Positions 34,560 to 46,370 are shown, counted from the stretch's first letter. The stretch: DNA of 64,000 nucleotides from Calliphora vicina (GCF_958450345.1 NC_088781.1:21481857-21545856), one strand, 5' to 3'. Numbers and translations are program-made. The notes: generated by a model not told the origin, from the letters alone.

Positions 34560-36400
34560 CAAGAGCGTTTTCACTCCTTTGGTAACCTGCTTTCCCGAAT
34601 AGAAGACCTCCATATTCCAACGCCACTCAGAAGCCTTTCGTTACGATATCTTCTATAATACCCGAGACACAGAATTATTTCCAAAAAAAAAACGTTTCCA
34701 AACCACTGTACGCCAGAAGATAATGTGCAGAAAGGTAGCGATTCCTTAGTCCCTATAGATGTTTTAACGAATATCTGATTGCATATGATTCTGAAAATAT
34801 ACAGCCACCGTTTGGAAGACAACACCATCGTACATCAACCTACATGTTGGCCTAAGAAAAGACACTGTGTTGTCCCTGGAAAAGGCAAATACCCAGAAAA
34901 GTATTATTTTCTCCATGTATTAAGCTTCTCCATTTGGAAAGAATAAAGGCAAAGGACTATGATGCATGTGATAACCTCCAGAATACAATACAAATTAAAC
35001 TCGAAATTTTATTCTGCGGGATGTTCTAATGCGTTCGGTCTAGTGTAGAATATAAATCCTTGCATTAGAGCTGAGATAGCATCAGTTACCCATAAGCATC
35101 ACACCATCTGTCTTATCAATATTCAGACGTATAGGTTAGGTTAGTTTAACATGCAGCCGTCTAGTAGTAGCAGAAAAGAGAACAGCTCACTTCTGTCCAT
35201 ACCTTTCCTTTGTGTTACATGAAAAAGAAATAAAAGAGAGCCAGATAGAGATGAAAAGAGAAGCGGAAAGTTAGATAGAGTAATTGAGTAGAAGAAATTT
35301 TGAGGAGGAGGTTAGAAGAGGAAAAAAGGGAGAACATTTTGCAACATTAATTTGACGGATACTAGGTCACCCCGTGGATATTTCCATGTTTGACTTGAGT
35401 AGCCAATTGCTATTCCTAATAAAGGCATTCTAACTTCATGTCCAATAGTTCAGAAATACTATTGAATGAACGATGTCCCAGAAACCTGATGCGTCTCACC
35501 CTTCTCTTCATTCTTCTCTTATGGTTGCCAAATATGCAGTAACCAATTACTAATTTGCTGCTTGCATTTAGATAACAGAATCCCGCATAGGAAGTATGTG
35601 TCTCCGTCAGGCATCATGGCGCTTTTTTTCGCCAAATCATTAGCAAAGTTGCCCAAAATATCTCCGTGTCCACGTACCCAAATGACTACGACTGTTGAAT
35701 TTCTCGCCTCCTATTTAAGGATACCCAGCATTCCTGGCTTATATTCGATGTTGTGTACACTCTTGTCAGATATTTAATTGCAGCTTGACTATCAGTATAT
35801 ATACGAATATCCCGGTCTGATTTCTTGTTATAACTGAGCCAGTGAGCCGACCTTTTAATAGCCAATATTTCAGCTTTAATAATACTCTAAAAGACAACCT
35901 AACTCCGTCTTCCTGAATGTAGACACCTCCGTAGACTGAGAGACTCTTTAATTCCATATTGTATGGAATAGAGAAACCGAAGTTTGTTGATAGGAAGGGC
36001 CTGGAACTGCATTAATAAATATTATCTGGAAGATTCTGTTTACTTTTGATTATATGTTTCATGTTTCCATGTACCAAATGCATTTAGCCTGAAGTCAGTA
36101 GTGAATGCCATTTTCTGGCAATTAGATCCACAGATATCCAGGCTGGAAGCGGAATTATATTTGAGATGAATATGCTTTGTAAAACAGGGCCTATTAAAGA
36201 GCCCTATGACACAGCTGCAGTTATCATCCGAATACTTGTAATTTTATATCCTACCATTAAGAAAATGGCAATAAATTCACACGTTGAATAATCAAAGTCC
36301 AAACCTATCATCATTATTGACAATGCCTTTCTGTCAAGCTGTCAAACTGTATCAAAGGCTTTCGGTCATCTTCACATTCCTCAGGAGAATATCCAAAAAT
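34560..36400 (-). pseudogene. Non-LTR retrotransposon relic with RT and RNase H remnants
   Basis: On the minus strand KAFDTV (about 36335-36365), the start of the RT core region in I/R1/Jockey-type elements, is followed by a decayed stretch with FISNIIPP (36160-36200). RNase H then follows: AEILAIKRSAHWLS (about 35835-35880) and IYTDSQAAIKYL (about 35770-35810), then VWVRGHGDILGNFANDLA-type text (about 35620-35680). RT before RNase H on the same strand is the expected gene order. Frameshifts and stops are frequent. The 34560-35030 part has one 85-codon ORF that I could not assign. The ORFs listed on the plus strand here are antisense. Confidence 0.7.
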
Positions 36401-36673
36401 TATTCAGTGTATAAATAATAATACCAGAAATTGACAATCAAATCTGATAATGACACTTTCTTCAACATTCAAGGACGTCTCTTTACGTTCACGAAAGAAA
36501 CGATGTTCTAAACTTCGCTCATTATTTTAATTTTCCGCCATTTGCAGTAAAGTGTTGACAAACAATAAAAAACAATTTGACAGCTGACAGTTTAGGGTTA
36601 AATGAAGCAATGCGTTTTCATTATAGAATAACATCGTGTCACAGTTTAGTGCGGATTTAGACCTGAAGGCATG

Positions 36674-36804
36674 ACTTTTTTTAACAAACACAAACTGCTA
36701 AGCTTTTTGCTTATCTGCAGATACATACATGCACAGTCTCTGGCGAGTATCGAACCAGCAGCTCTCAGATTGTTATCTGAGCGCACTAGTGTCTATCGGG
36801 TCAC
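36674..36804 (-). mobile_element. tRNA-derived SINE, copy 2
   Basis: Read on the minus strand: GACCCGATAGACACTAGTGC (A-box region), a stem-like CTCAGATAACAATCTGAG, then B box GGTTCGATACTCG (36744-36756). Next comes AGAGACTGTGCATG and a 3' body 'gcagtttgtgtttgttaaaaaaa' that matches copy 1. The B box is closer to consensus (GGTTCGA) than in copy 1. The two SINEs are in opposite orientations about 3.7 kb apart. Confidence 0.8.
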
Positions 36805-38451
36805 CCAAGACTTCTTCGAAAATGAGGCTGGTCAAGCAAGTACTGTTACCGGTGCTTAATACTGCGACGTGATAGAAATAAATTGGATGATATTGATATG
36901 GAAGACATCAGCCCGTGAAACATGTTATTGACTGAACGAGACATTTCCTAATCATGTACTCTCTTCTTGGTGATCAGAATTGGACCACAAGATCGTGTGA
37001 TTTAATTTTATTCCTTCTTATGGGGATATTTTAAGTGAAATATCTATAGTCAAGGCTGTATCAACTAAATTCGGGCATGGATATTTAAATAATCTCATAT
37101 ATGTATATGTATATAAATCTACATAAAATTTACCATAAACAAATCATGCCCTAATTAATATTACACTTTTTCCAATTTAAGGTACACTTCTTCAGATTAC
37201 CCTCGTAGGTATATATATCTATGTACATATGTATGTGCTGAAATATGTCTGTATATATCTCCTCGCGTAAAAGTGTTAATGTGTGTGCCTTCTTTAAATA
37301 TGATGAAAATAAAAATTTCATGAATGTCTGCGATAATCGTTCTTTTTAGCGGATACTAACCAAGTTATGAGCAACACATATGAGTAGAAAAATTATTATA
37401 AATTTCATTAGTTAAAAACCAGAAAATGAACGTATAAATAAAGAGCAACTACTAAAAAGCCAGAAGAAGTAAAAATGAAAAAAGAAAAAACCGAAATAAT
37501 TTAAATGGTCGCATGGCTGTTAAACAATTTTTTTTGCTGATAATTCATATGCGTTATTTCTTTTTCAAATGACTTTTATAATCAGGGTCATAAAAAATAA
37601 AGTGCAAATAGTTGAAAAAAAAAATGGTTAAGTAAAGAATGTGACTATGGTGTGTGTGGTATTTAAAATTAGAGATTAGTATTTTGAATAAATGTCTTTT
37701 ATTTAAATTGTTTTTAAGTATGAATTATGAGTTGATTTAGTGGTGGGTTTTATTAACAGCATAGTTTTTTTTTTTTGTAGAGGATTAAAGAAAATGTAAT
37801 GACAATTTGTAGGAATTATAATTAAGGGATTTGGTAGTTAATTTTAATAAGGTTTCAAGATTAGGAGGGATGATTAAAATGGACTTATGGAGCTGTTTAT
37901 GGTAGATAAAAAAAATCAGTGTTTAATTGTAAGTTAAATAAATGTAGCCTACTTTTAGGTGTTGATCATATACAGTGGATTATTTTATATCAAGTGGATG
38001 CTGGTTTTTCGAACAAACTCATTCTAAGCTAAATCATTAAAAGCTGCTGGATTTGGGGTTCAAGGAATCCACTTGTGATTGTCGAAAAACAAAGGCATCT
38101 ACAACGTTTCACTGTTTGGTGAGGATTTTGGCTTGCAGGAATCATTGGTCCATACTGCTTCAAATATCACGAATAATCACTTCTTGACCAGTGATTTGTT
38201 ACTGGTGCTCGAAATCGCTTTATGATAACATATTCAATGATATTGAAGTGGACGAAAGTCAAAAGCCTAAAAGTAGGCAACATTTTTTGGGTTTGCGATC
38301 TATTAAAAATCACATGGTTATTTAATAATTTAAAATTTGGCCAGTTATTAAAGACCACACAATTTATCGAATGCCTTAAAATTTGTTTAATAAACTTTGT
38401 TTTATGATTATTTTTAAATAAACCTTAACTTTTTTCTTATTTTCCTTGCAG
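36805..38451. other. 3' part of intron 3
   Basis: AT-rich intron with 'atatatgtatatgtatata' runs near 37100-37260. It ends in a pyrimidine tract and TCCTTGCAG (38443-38451), a strong acceptor. No gene was seen. Confidence 0.5.
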
Positions 38452-38500
38452 ATGTATCATCCTATACAAATGAAACCCGCCGATAGTGAAAATCGTAATG
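38452..38500 (+). CDS. aret: Bruno/CELF protein, coding exon 4 (end of RRM1)
   Basis: This 49-bp exon is bounded by TTGCAG and G|GTAAGTG. It encodes residues 187-202, MYHPIQMKPADSENRN, plus one base. The -HPIQMKPADSE- string is the highly conserved end of RRM1 and start of the RRM1-RRM2 linker in Bruno/CELF proteins and alone identifies the family. Exon 3 ends in phase 0 and this exon starts on ATG, so the frame continues cleanly. The next exon should begin with RRM2 (an RNP2 of the form KLFVG). I found none between here and 64000, so the fourth intron is at least 25.5 kb and the gene is truncated by the window. Confidence 0.93.
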
Positions 38501-39237
38501 GTAAGTGAATACTGCAGCGTTCTCTTTTACCATACTTTATATATAAAAATATCCAACAAATTTCCTAAAAACAAACAAATAAGTCTACAATTTAAAGTTT
38601 ATGGGCCAAAACAAAAAAGACACACCAAAAGTCGTAACTTTAAACGGAGATAAAACAAAGGCAGCAACAAAAAAATTAGACCAGCATACAAAATATTCAT
38701 TTATCTTTTGCTCTAAAAAAAACATAAACTCACACAGAACTCTCGAAATGAAACAAATTGACCCAGAAAACAAAAAAATGAACTTAAATTTCTCTAGTAG
38801 AAAAGAAAAAAAAGTGAAACCATTGACTAGACCTTTGGTACCAACCAAAATAGCAACAGAATCAGGAGAAGAAAAAAAACGACAGCAGCACTATAAACAA
38901 AAATTGTGGGTTTAACAGAAAAACACAACAACAAAACATACAATTTTATACATAACAAATGAATGGTGTTGTTGTTGTTGATGTTGCTATATGTTGTTTT
39001 GGTTTAGTTTATTTGGCCATAGTTCAGAGAGTAGGGGAGAGTCATAGTGTCCTTGTTGGCTTCTTTCGAAATTTAGAGTGTATTCGAGTGTGGTTGTGCT
39101 GGAAGTTATGTATGTGAGAAGGTTAGGGTGGCCCTTATTTTGTCTTCTTTTCGCTTCTAGGTCTTTTGCGTCATCAAAAATCCAATTGCTCAACATTTTA
39201 TCAAAATCGGATAACGTTTAGAGGTTTCATCTTTTAT
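38501..39237. other. Start of intron 4
   Basis: Intron after the exon 4 donor. The 104-codon ORF at 38601-38915 is Lys-rich, lacks domains and is overlapped by an equally long antisense ORF (38585-38848), so I treat it as chance. If the exon 4 donor were skipped, translation would soon terminate. Confidence 0.45.
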
Positions 39238-41900
39238 TTCAAGTTTAGAGCATAGATAACTAGACATAGTTCGAAAAGTCTAATGTCAAAGGCCTAGCTC
39301 AGTTGTCAAAATCCTTAATGGTGAGAATGTATTAGTAAAAAACAAGTAAGAGATCTTAAATACTAGGGTATTCAATCGATTAACCGTTAATCGGTTAACC
39401 GATTAATTTTAGACGGTTAACTGTTCGAATAATTTTAAATTGCCGATTTTCAAATAACAAATAAACCGATTAATTTGTGTCGATTAACCGAAAATATTTT
39501 TTTTTCCACTTAAAAAAATGCTTTTGTATTTATCCGTTTCAATTCAAATACAAGTTTCAAATTAAAATTAGATATATTTTGAACATCCTATAAACATGAT
39601 TAGTGAGTTATATAACAACTGACATATTCGTTTAAATTATATTCTTTCTATAAAAGATTATTTCAGAAGATCTCACTCAAACCCTAAAAACTTCACTCAT
39701 TTGCAGCAACAACGTCATAATTCAAAAAAAGTCGTTTCGAGAAAAACGTCTTTGAATATTTTATGACATTTTAATATTTCTTATATAAATTTTCAACATA
39801 TCATGCGATTTCAGAAATATAAATAGTAGATGTTAATTTTTACTTATCAAATATACGAGAAAACATGAATTTTAATTTTGATGTTTACAACAAAAAAAAC
39901 ACTCTCACACAAAAAATAATTGACTTCTTTGAAAACTGATAAAACTGTATGAAAGATTATAGAACAGCGCATATTTTGTATTACTCAGTTCAAAAAACAC
40001 GGATTTTGAGTTATGACGTTGTTGCAGCAAGTAGGCGATATGTATACAAAAATGATCTCAAATACCTTATTTGCTGTTTTTTATGTTTTTGTACACAAAA
40101 TTTGTTGTTGTATTTTCAATTTAAAATTAAAATAGAAATTATTCGGTTAATCGAATAATTTTAAATTAACCGATTATTAACCGAATAAATCTAAACCTCG
40201 ATTAATTATTTGCTCGATTAAGCGATTAAACCAGAAACTCGATTAATTGAATACCCTTCACCAAATTATACTTTAAAATACAAATTTTTAGATAAAGAAA
40301 ATTAAAATTTTTTTTTTTCAAAATTGTTTTTGAAAATTTAAAAAAAATTTTTTTTTTGAAAATTAAAAAAAAAAATTGTTTTTTCAAGATTTAAAAAAAA
40401 AAATTGTTTTTTGAATTTTTTACCAAATTTTTTTTAATTTAAAAGAAAAAAATTAATTTATTAGACAAAAAAATTAGAAAAAAAAAATTTTTTGGTAAAA
40501 AAAAAATCCGGTTTTAAAAATATTTTTTCCGATTTTGACCTATTGTAGGTCCAAATTACAATATATACATCGTTGCAATGGACTTGCAAATATCTTTCAT
40601 TAGATATCAATATTATCTATATTAATGACTTAGTAATCCAGATATAGATCAAAATTAGGCCAAAATTCGAGGTTGTCCCGGATTTTCCTTATATTTCAGC
40701 CATTTGTAGGCCGATTTTATAGCAACGGAGCCGAGAGAATTCCCCATATATTGATGTATCAATCATGTTTGTAAGTTATTTGGGGACTTTTTATTACAAG
40801 TTTAGAGCATAGATAAATACACATAGATCGTAAAGTTTCCTGTTAAAAACCTAACTCAGTTGTCAAAAATCTAAATATGTATTAGTAAAAACCAAGTAAG
40901 AGAGCTATATTCGGCTGTTGCGAATCTTAGATACCCTTCACCAAATTAAACTTTAAAATACAAATTTTTAAGTAAAGAAAATTAAAATTTTTTTTTTTTT
41001 CAAAATTGTGTTTGAAAATTTAAAATTTTTTTTTTCTAGAAAATTTAAAAAATAATTGGGTTTTCGAAATTTTTTTCAAAAATTTATTTAATATAAAAAA
41101 AAAAAATTAAATTTATTTGTGAAAAAAAAGAATTGTGACAAAAAAATTTTTTTGCTAAAAAAATTCGGGTTAAACATTTTTTTCCCGATTTTGACCCATT
41201 GTAGGTCTAAATTACTATATATACATCGTTGCAATGGACTTGCAAATATCTTACATTAGATATCAATATTGTCTATATGAATGACTTAGTAATCCAGATG
41301 ACTTAGTAATATAGAGCAAAACTAGGCCAAAATTCGAGGTTGTTCCGGTTTTTTCCTGAGATCTCAGACATTTGTCGGCCGATTTTATATCAACCGACCC
41401 GAGAGAATTCCCGATATATTGATGTATTAATCATGTTTGTAAGTTATTTGAGGACTTTTTATTACTTTTTATAGAGCATAGATAAGTACACATAGATCGG
41501 AAAGTCTCCTGTCATGGACCTAACTCAATTGTCAAAAATCTAAGTGGTGACAATTTATTAGAAAAAAAAAAAACAAGTAAGGGATCTATATTCAGCTGTG
41601 CCGAATCTTATATACCTTTCACCAAATTATACTTTAAAATACAAATTTTAAATATATATTTTTAGATAAAGAAAATTAAAAAACAAAATTTTTATTTAAA
41701 ATTGTTTTTCAAAATTTAAAAAATTTTTTTTTTTTTAAAAAAAATTGAAATTTTTTTTTAATTTAAAAAAAATATATTTTAGTGGAAAAATTTATGACAA
41801 AAAAATTTTTTGTTATGAAAAAATTCGGGTTGAAATATTTTTCCCGATTTTGACCCATTGTAGGTCCAAATTATGTGAAATGTAGAAATTACAAACGGAA
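39238..41900 (+). repeat. Tandem array of dispersed repeat R (~670-bp unit)
   Basis: Three unit starts ('tttagagcatagata...cacatag') fall at about 39238, 40798 and 41465. The last spacing is about 667 bp. The first is 1560 bp because of an ~885-bp insertion at 39365-40250, so the underlying period is about 670-675 bp. Each unit contains 'acaagtaagag', 'cttcaccaaatta', 'tgacccattgtaggtc' and 'catcgttgcaatgg'. The last unit ends in the family terminus 'gaaattacaaacggaatgacaaac'. Confidence 0.75.
39365..40250. mobile_element. TIR element rich in CGATTAACCG motifs
   Basis: The element splits the first R unit between 'atcttaaatac' and 'ccttcacc'. Ends are GGGTATTCAATCGATTAACC and, inverted, ...TTAATTGAATACCC. 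Both subterminal regions are packed with GATTAACCG/CGGTTAATC motifs (39375-39480 and 40140-40250). About 650 bp of unique interior carries no domain. Target duplication is unclear. The layout parallels the AACCGGTT-rich element at 45524-45986. Confidence 0.6.
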
Positions 41901-43416
41901 TGACAAACGTATTTATACCATTGCACAGTGGGACAGATAATACAAATTTTATCCCGATCTAATCCAGCCGTTTAGAAATCCCAGATTTATTTCCATAAAA
42001 AATTTGATTCTACAGTGGAAGCATCAAAAATAAAAAAAGTGGAAAATAAAGTCCACCCTAGTACTCGAATATATGTATGTGAATGTGTGTTTATGATGAA
42101 AGGGTCACATAAACAATGTGAGCAGGCCAGTAACACAACACAAACACTTGACAAACTCTCACATTATTTGAACTTTAGTCACCACCATTTTGAGACTGTA
42201 TGTCCAAAAATCACACACAAACACAAACAAACATTTATTCACAAGGACTCTCATAAATATACAGACGTTCTAGGTTCGGACTTGCAGCCAAAGGCATCTA
42301 TCTGTAACATACATCAACACTTGGTGACAATGAGCGAGCACTAAATCATTTAAAGTGTTTGCTAGAAAAATGTGAGTGCTTTTTTTCATATTTACGGTTT
42401 AGGAATTATTTTTTTGTTTGGCCTTTTTCTGGTTACTGCTATGTTCTCATGAAGTAAATACATAAATAATAAATTATTTACTATTTAAATGGATTATCTA
42501 ACATTAAACAACAGCAGAGGGTTAAAGTTTTTTTTTTTTAAAGAAAACTCAATGCTTTTTCAAGTTAAGATGACAGTATTGAACAATTATTAAATCCTTT
42601 CCTACTTTCTCTTGTTTCACTTATTAAATTTGCAATTTTTTTTTTGTTCCCACAAACTCATAGTTAAATGTGGAACACAATGTTAACCCAAATTTTACAA
42701 ATATTTGCTGTTTTCTTTTAAAACAAATACAAAATTGATGATATGAACCAACAAATAAAAAATAAGAACGAAAGTAAATAGAAAATAAAACAATTTTAGC
42801 AAAAAAAATTATATTCAGCAACGAAAAACAATCATGAAATTGCTAGCACACAGGAAAGTGGTAATTTAATAAAATGCTTGACTTAGCTGCTCAGCAAATA
42901 CAACAAATTGTGAAATCTATTGTGCTACAAAATTTGAGCATATATGCAGAAAGCCTTTTAAAATTCTATTGTAGAAAAGAAAATTCTGTGGAAAAATTGT
43001 TTTACTTAAATTTTGGCGCAAATAACTGTAACGAAAATACAATGTGTTGTTATTTTTTTGTGTGACATATTTTAAGTAAAATTTTAGCGAAAATAACTGA
43101 AAGAAATTCTAACAATAAAGTTTAAATGACTTGCTGCACATTTACTGCCATAATGGTTTTTATTGTTTTCAAGGAAGACAAAACAAGTATTACTGAAATG
43201 AAAATAAAATTGCATTGAATTTACATTCAAATATGAAAAGCAAACAACTTTGGGAAATAATGATTTGAAGATGGCATAGATTTTCTGGAAAAATAGATGC
43301 TATCAACAAAATCTTTGAAAGGGAAAAGACAATTTTTGTTTAATAACAATCTTTAGAAAGTGTATTTTTTAAAATATTTAAATATTTTATTGAAAAAAAT
43401 TGAGCTTTTAAAATAT
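41901..43416. other. Intron 4, no supported feature
   Basis: AT-rich intron. The 109-codon ORF at 42015-42344 (His/Thr-rich) and 42874-43065 show no domain or family resemblance. Confidence 0.4.
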
Positions 43417-43770
43417 TGTTACGAAATTGCATTATCAGTTTGAATTTAATGCTCTGTAATGACCTTTGCAACATTGTCATGTTTATAAACATTTCCAACA
43501 GTAGAAACCTTTACTTATAAACAATGTTGATAGCATGTTATTAATATTGTTTATAAGTACGACATTAACTGTAAAACAGCTTTAAAAGCTCTAGATAATC
43601 ATTGTAGTAATAGAACATTCGAGATTGTCTGTTAGATAATTCATGAAACTACTAGAATATGGCACTGTGTATATAAATAGTAACAGCGAGTTGCTGAGGA
43701 GTTAGTATATAGGCGCTTCATAGTGGTACATAACAAAAAGAGGGAAATAAATCTGTAACTTCTAAACGTT
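43417..43770 (+). mobile_element. Probable solo LTR fragment (Gypsy-like)
   Basis: It starts TGTTACGAAATTGC. A TATA box sits in ATATGGCACTGTGTATATAAATAG (about 43657-43680), followed by AACAGCGAGTTGCTGAGGAGTTAG. The last part matches the layout and much of the sequence of the minus-strand LTR near 63790-63860 (ATGGCAGTGTTATAAATAG, then GTTGCAG...GTTAG). The 3' end is not defined and is cut by the element beginning at 43778. Confidence 0.5.
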
Positions 43771-44334
43771 TAGTCCGCACTGTGATTCCAAATCAAAATC
43801 TAGGTGAACAAAATTATTAAAATCGGTATCTTCAGAATTAGGAAAAACGAACATTTTTCGGAAGCTGATAATCTGATCTCTTCCAATACAAATGGGTTTT
43901 TCAATTGGACATTTCGTTTTCTCGACCGTAGCGCCAGAATTTCAAACAATTTTGAATCATATTATCGTTAATTTTTTTTAATATTTTACTGCTTTACTAA
44001 ATTACATATCGATGGCTTAACATGCAAAGGCTCTAAGTCCACTTTTTTTAGAAATTGAGATTTTAATACAGTAATGTACAATAAGTAAAAATGAACAATG
44101 ATTACAAAGAAAAAAATTGGAGTTATCTCGCTTTTTGTTGTTGTTTTGTAGTGATGGGCAAAAACGCTTAGTCCAATTTATTACAATGTATCACAAGAAA
44201 AAGCTCTAAATCCCTATAAAAATTACAGTTTAAACATTTCTGTCAAATTGTTCAATGATATGTATTAAAACAAGTTGGAAAAAATGGTCGGTCAAGCCCA
44301 ACCATTTTTTTCTTTTAAAATTTAAAAAAGTTAT

Positions 44335-44620
44335 TTTCGGAAGAGGGTATTATTTGGGAGCTATGACTAATTATGGACCGATCGCCATCAAAGTTATTTG
44401 CGTTGAATTTTATGTGTATACCAACATTTTTAAGAGATTTATGCTCGTTAAAGTGATTTTTTGAAGCGGGCCCTATATGGGAGCTATGACTAGTTATAGA
44501 CCGAACGGCATGAAATTAGGTAACATGATTTCCATAGTACAAAGTATTTCGGTAGGACATTTGTATGGGAGCTCGGGGAAATAATGGACCGATTTCAGCT
44601 AGTTTCAATAGGCTTCGTCC
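44335..44620 (+). repeat. Three-fold GGGAGCTATGACTA-type repeat
   Basis: 'ttgggagctatgactaattatggaccgatcgccat' (about 44354), 'atgggagctatgactagttatagaccgaacggcat' (about 44477) and 'atgggagctcggggaaataatggaccgatttcagc' (about 44566) are related units about 90-125 bp apart. It is a decayed internal tandem repeat inside the CACTG-ended element. No protein was recognised. Confidence 0.65.
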
Positions 44621-44794
44621 TTGGGCCTAAAAAAAGTTTATATACCACATTTTATCGAAATGTCTTCAAAATTAGTCGACTGATAAAGTGATTCTGAGTC
44701 TATCGGTATAATTTAAGACTAGTACTTTATTACTAGACTAGACTAATATTTTTGGGCGTTACAAACATCTACACAAACGTATTATAGCTATGTA

Positions 44795-45060
44795 TATTCG
44801 GCTGTGCTGAATCTTATATATCCTTCACCAAATTGTACTTTAAAATACAAATTTTAAATATTTTTAGGTATACAAAATTTAAAAATTTAAAAATTTTTTC
44901 TTTAATTTTTTTTTTTAAATTTTTGATAATTTTTTTAAATTTTTAAAAATTAAAAAAAAGAATATATGGCAAAAAAAATTTTTTGGTGAAAAAAAAATTC
45001 GGGTGTAAATATATTTTTTCTGATTTTGACCCATTGTAGGTCCAACTTTCTATGGCCTTA
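44795..45060 (+). repeat. Fragment of dispersed repeat R
   Basis: It contains 'tattcggctgtgctgaatcttatatatccttcaccaaattg' and 'ttttgacccattgtaggtcc', the family R landmarks in + orientation. It lies inside the CACTG-ended element and is truncated. Confidence 0.65.
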
Positions 45061-45523
45061 TATTTTGAAATTTTTTCATTTTACGGAATGGAATTTTTAG
45101 AAATATTTTATTTATTATTGATTTTTATTTATCTAGATCCTACTGTAACTTGAAATATAGATCTTTTTAAAAATTTGGTTTCAGAAACACATGAAAATGT
45201 ATTTTTTAAATTTTTTTTTATTAATGATTTTTATATATCTTGACCCTACTGTAAAAATTTATGTTGATCTTTAAAACATTTTTTTTTTTTGAATCGGAGA
45301 CACCCATTCTATATAAAAAGTGCGCCAAATAATTTTGTCCACCTAGATTTTGATTTGGAACCGCAGTGGTCCGGTTTGAATTTCACACGCACAAAGAAGA
45401 AGTTTAAATTTTGAATTTGAACCCTGTTGGGTCAGGGGCATGGCCATTTTAACATCTGCGAGATGTTAAGTTTTCCCTAATTAATTTTCCACGTAAAAAA
45501 CATCAAGTAGACATGGTATATAT

Positions 45524-45986
45524 TAGAGTATCCAAAACCGAAAACCGGTCAACCGGTTTTTTCATGTTTGTTAACTCCACAGGTTTCGGTGTTTTTAACT
45601 TTTCCGTTTTTTTTACAAACCGGTTTATGTATGACGGTTAACCGGTTTTAATGAAATATATTTTCTAAAGCTCATTTAAACATATTTATTCAAAACTTTG
45701 ATACCATTTTTAAAAATATTATTTTTTTTATAGAAAATTGTAGCATTGGACAATATATAAAATGATTGCATAATAATTCGTAAAAGATTTTAAATAATTG
45801 CATAAAGAATTCAAAAATGCAAAATGTCCATTAAAAAAAAATTTAATATAAACCGGTTAATCGATTTTTTTGAAGACAAAAACCGAAACCGCTTAACCGG
45901 TTTTATTAAAAGGCAATAATCGAAACCGGTTTTTTCAAAAACACACATTTTCGGTTAAACCGGAAACCGGTTTTTTGGACACTCTG
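45524..45986. mobile_element. hAT-like MITE rich in AACCGGTT motifs
   Basis: The left end TAGAGTATCCAAAACCG and the right end ...TTTTTTGGACACTCTG are inverted. GTATATAT (45516-45523) and GTATATAC (45986-45993) could be a 7-of-8 target duplication if the last G is counted outside. Both arms hold repeated AACCGGTT or CCGGTT motifs, and the interior is AT-rich without an ORF. CAGAGTGTCC-type ends are common in hAT elements. Confidence 0.6.
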
Positions 45987-46009
45987 TATATACATATGTA
46001 TCAATGAAT

Positions 46010-46370
46010 AGGGGATTTTGTATAAAAAAATTCATGGAATACTTTTTTGAATAATATTTTTCCAATTGAAATAACATTTTTATTTATGAATATGTTTTAA
46101 TGAAATTCTACAGCTATAAAGATTTTTCTACTGGAAAAGCAAAAATAAAAACAGATTTTTAAATTTATTATCAAGAATCACGATATTCCCAAAAAAGTTT
46201 TGAAAAAATCCCACAAATGTGATTTTTTTGGTTTTTTAGCAGGGTATGCAATGTCGGAACACTTTACAATATAATTAAGAACATATTGGGCCATCAAAAA
46301 TGGGTTCCCATATTTTGTATTGACTATGCGATTTGAAAATTTTTGCCCTAAAATAGAATTTCATTAAAAC
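46010..46370 (+). repeat. Dispersed repeat B, copy 2
   Basis: Aligned by eye with 29745-30180, including 'attcatggaatac', 'attcccaaaaaagttttgaaaaa', 'aacatattgggccatc' and 'actatgcgatttgaaaa'. This copy lacks the 36-bp inverted ends seen around copy 1. Confidence 0.65.

Larger units (their letters stand above)
43778..45368. mobile_element. TIR element with CACTG ends and 5-bp GTCCG duplication
   Basis: The left end is CACTGTGATTCC followed by AAATCAAAATCTAGGTG; the right end is the complement of CACTGCGGTTCC followed by AAATCAAAATCTAGGTG. The inverted ends match over about 41 bp with three differences. GTCCG stands directly outside both ends (43773-43777 and 45369-45373). A GC-rich 5-bp duplication with CAC-start ends is the pattern known for Transib, the superfamily related to RAG1. 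No transposase is present, and younger repeats sit inside, so the superfamily call is inference. Confidence 0.7.

Noticed and set aside
35562..35777. Plus-strand ORF
   Set aside because: It is antisense to a non-LTR RNase H remnant on the minus strand.
38585..38915. Overlapping 104- and 87-codon ORFs just after exon 4
   Set aside because: Sense and antisense frames are equally open, composition is Lys/Asn biased like the intron, and no domain is visible; read-through of the exon 4 donor is less likely than splicing.
42015..42344. 109-codon ORF rich in His, Thr and Lys
   Set aside because: No recognisable family, no good splice sites seen around it, and it lies in intron 4; kept as unsupported.
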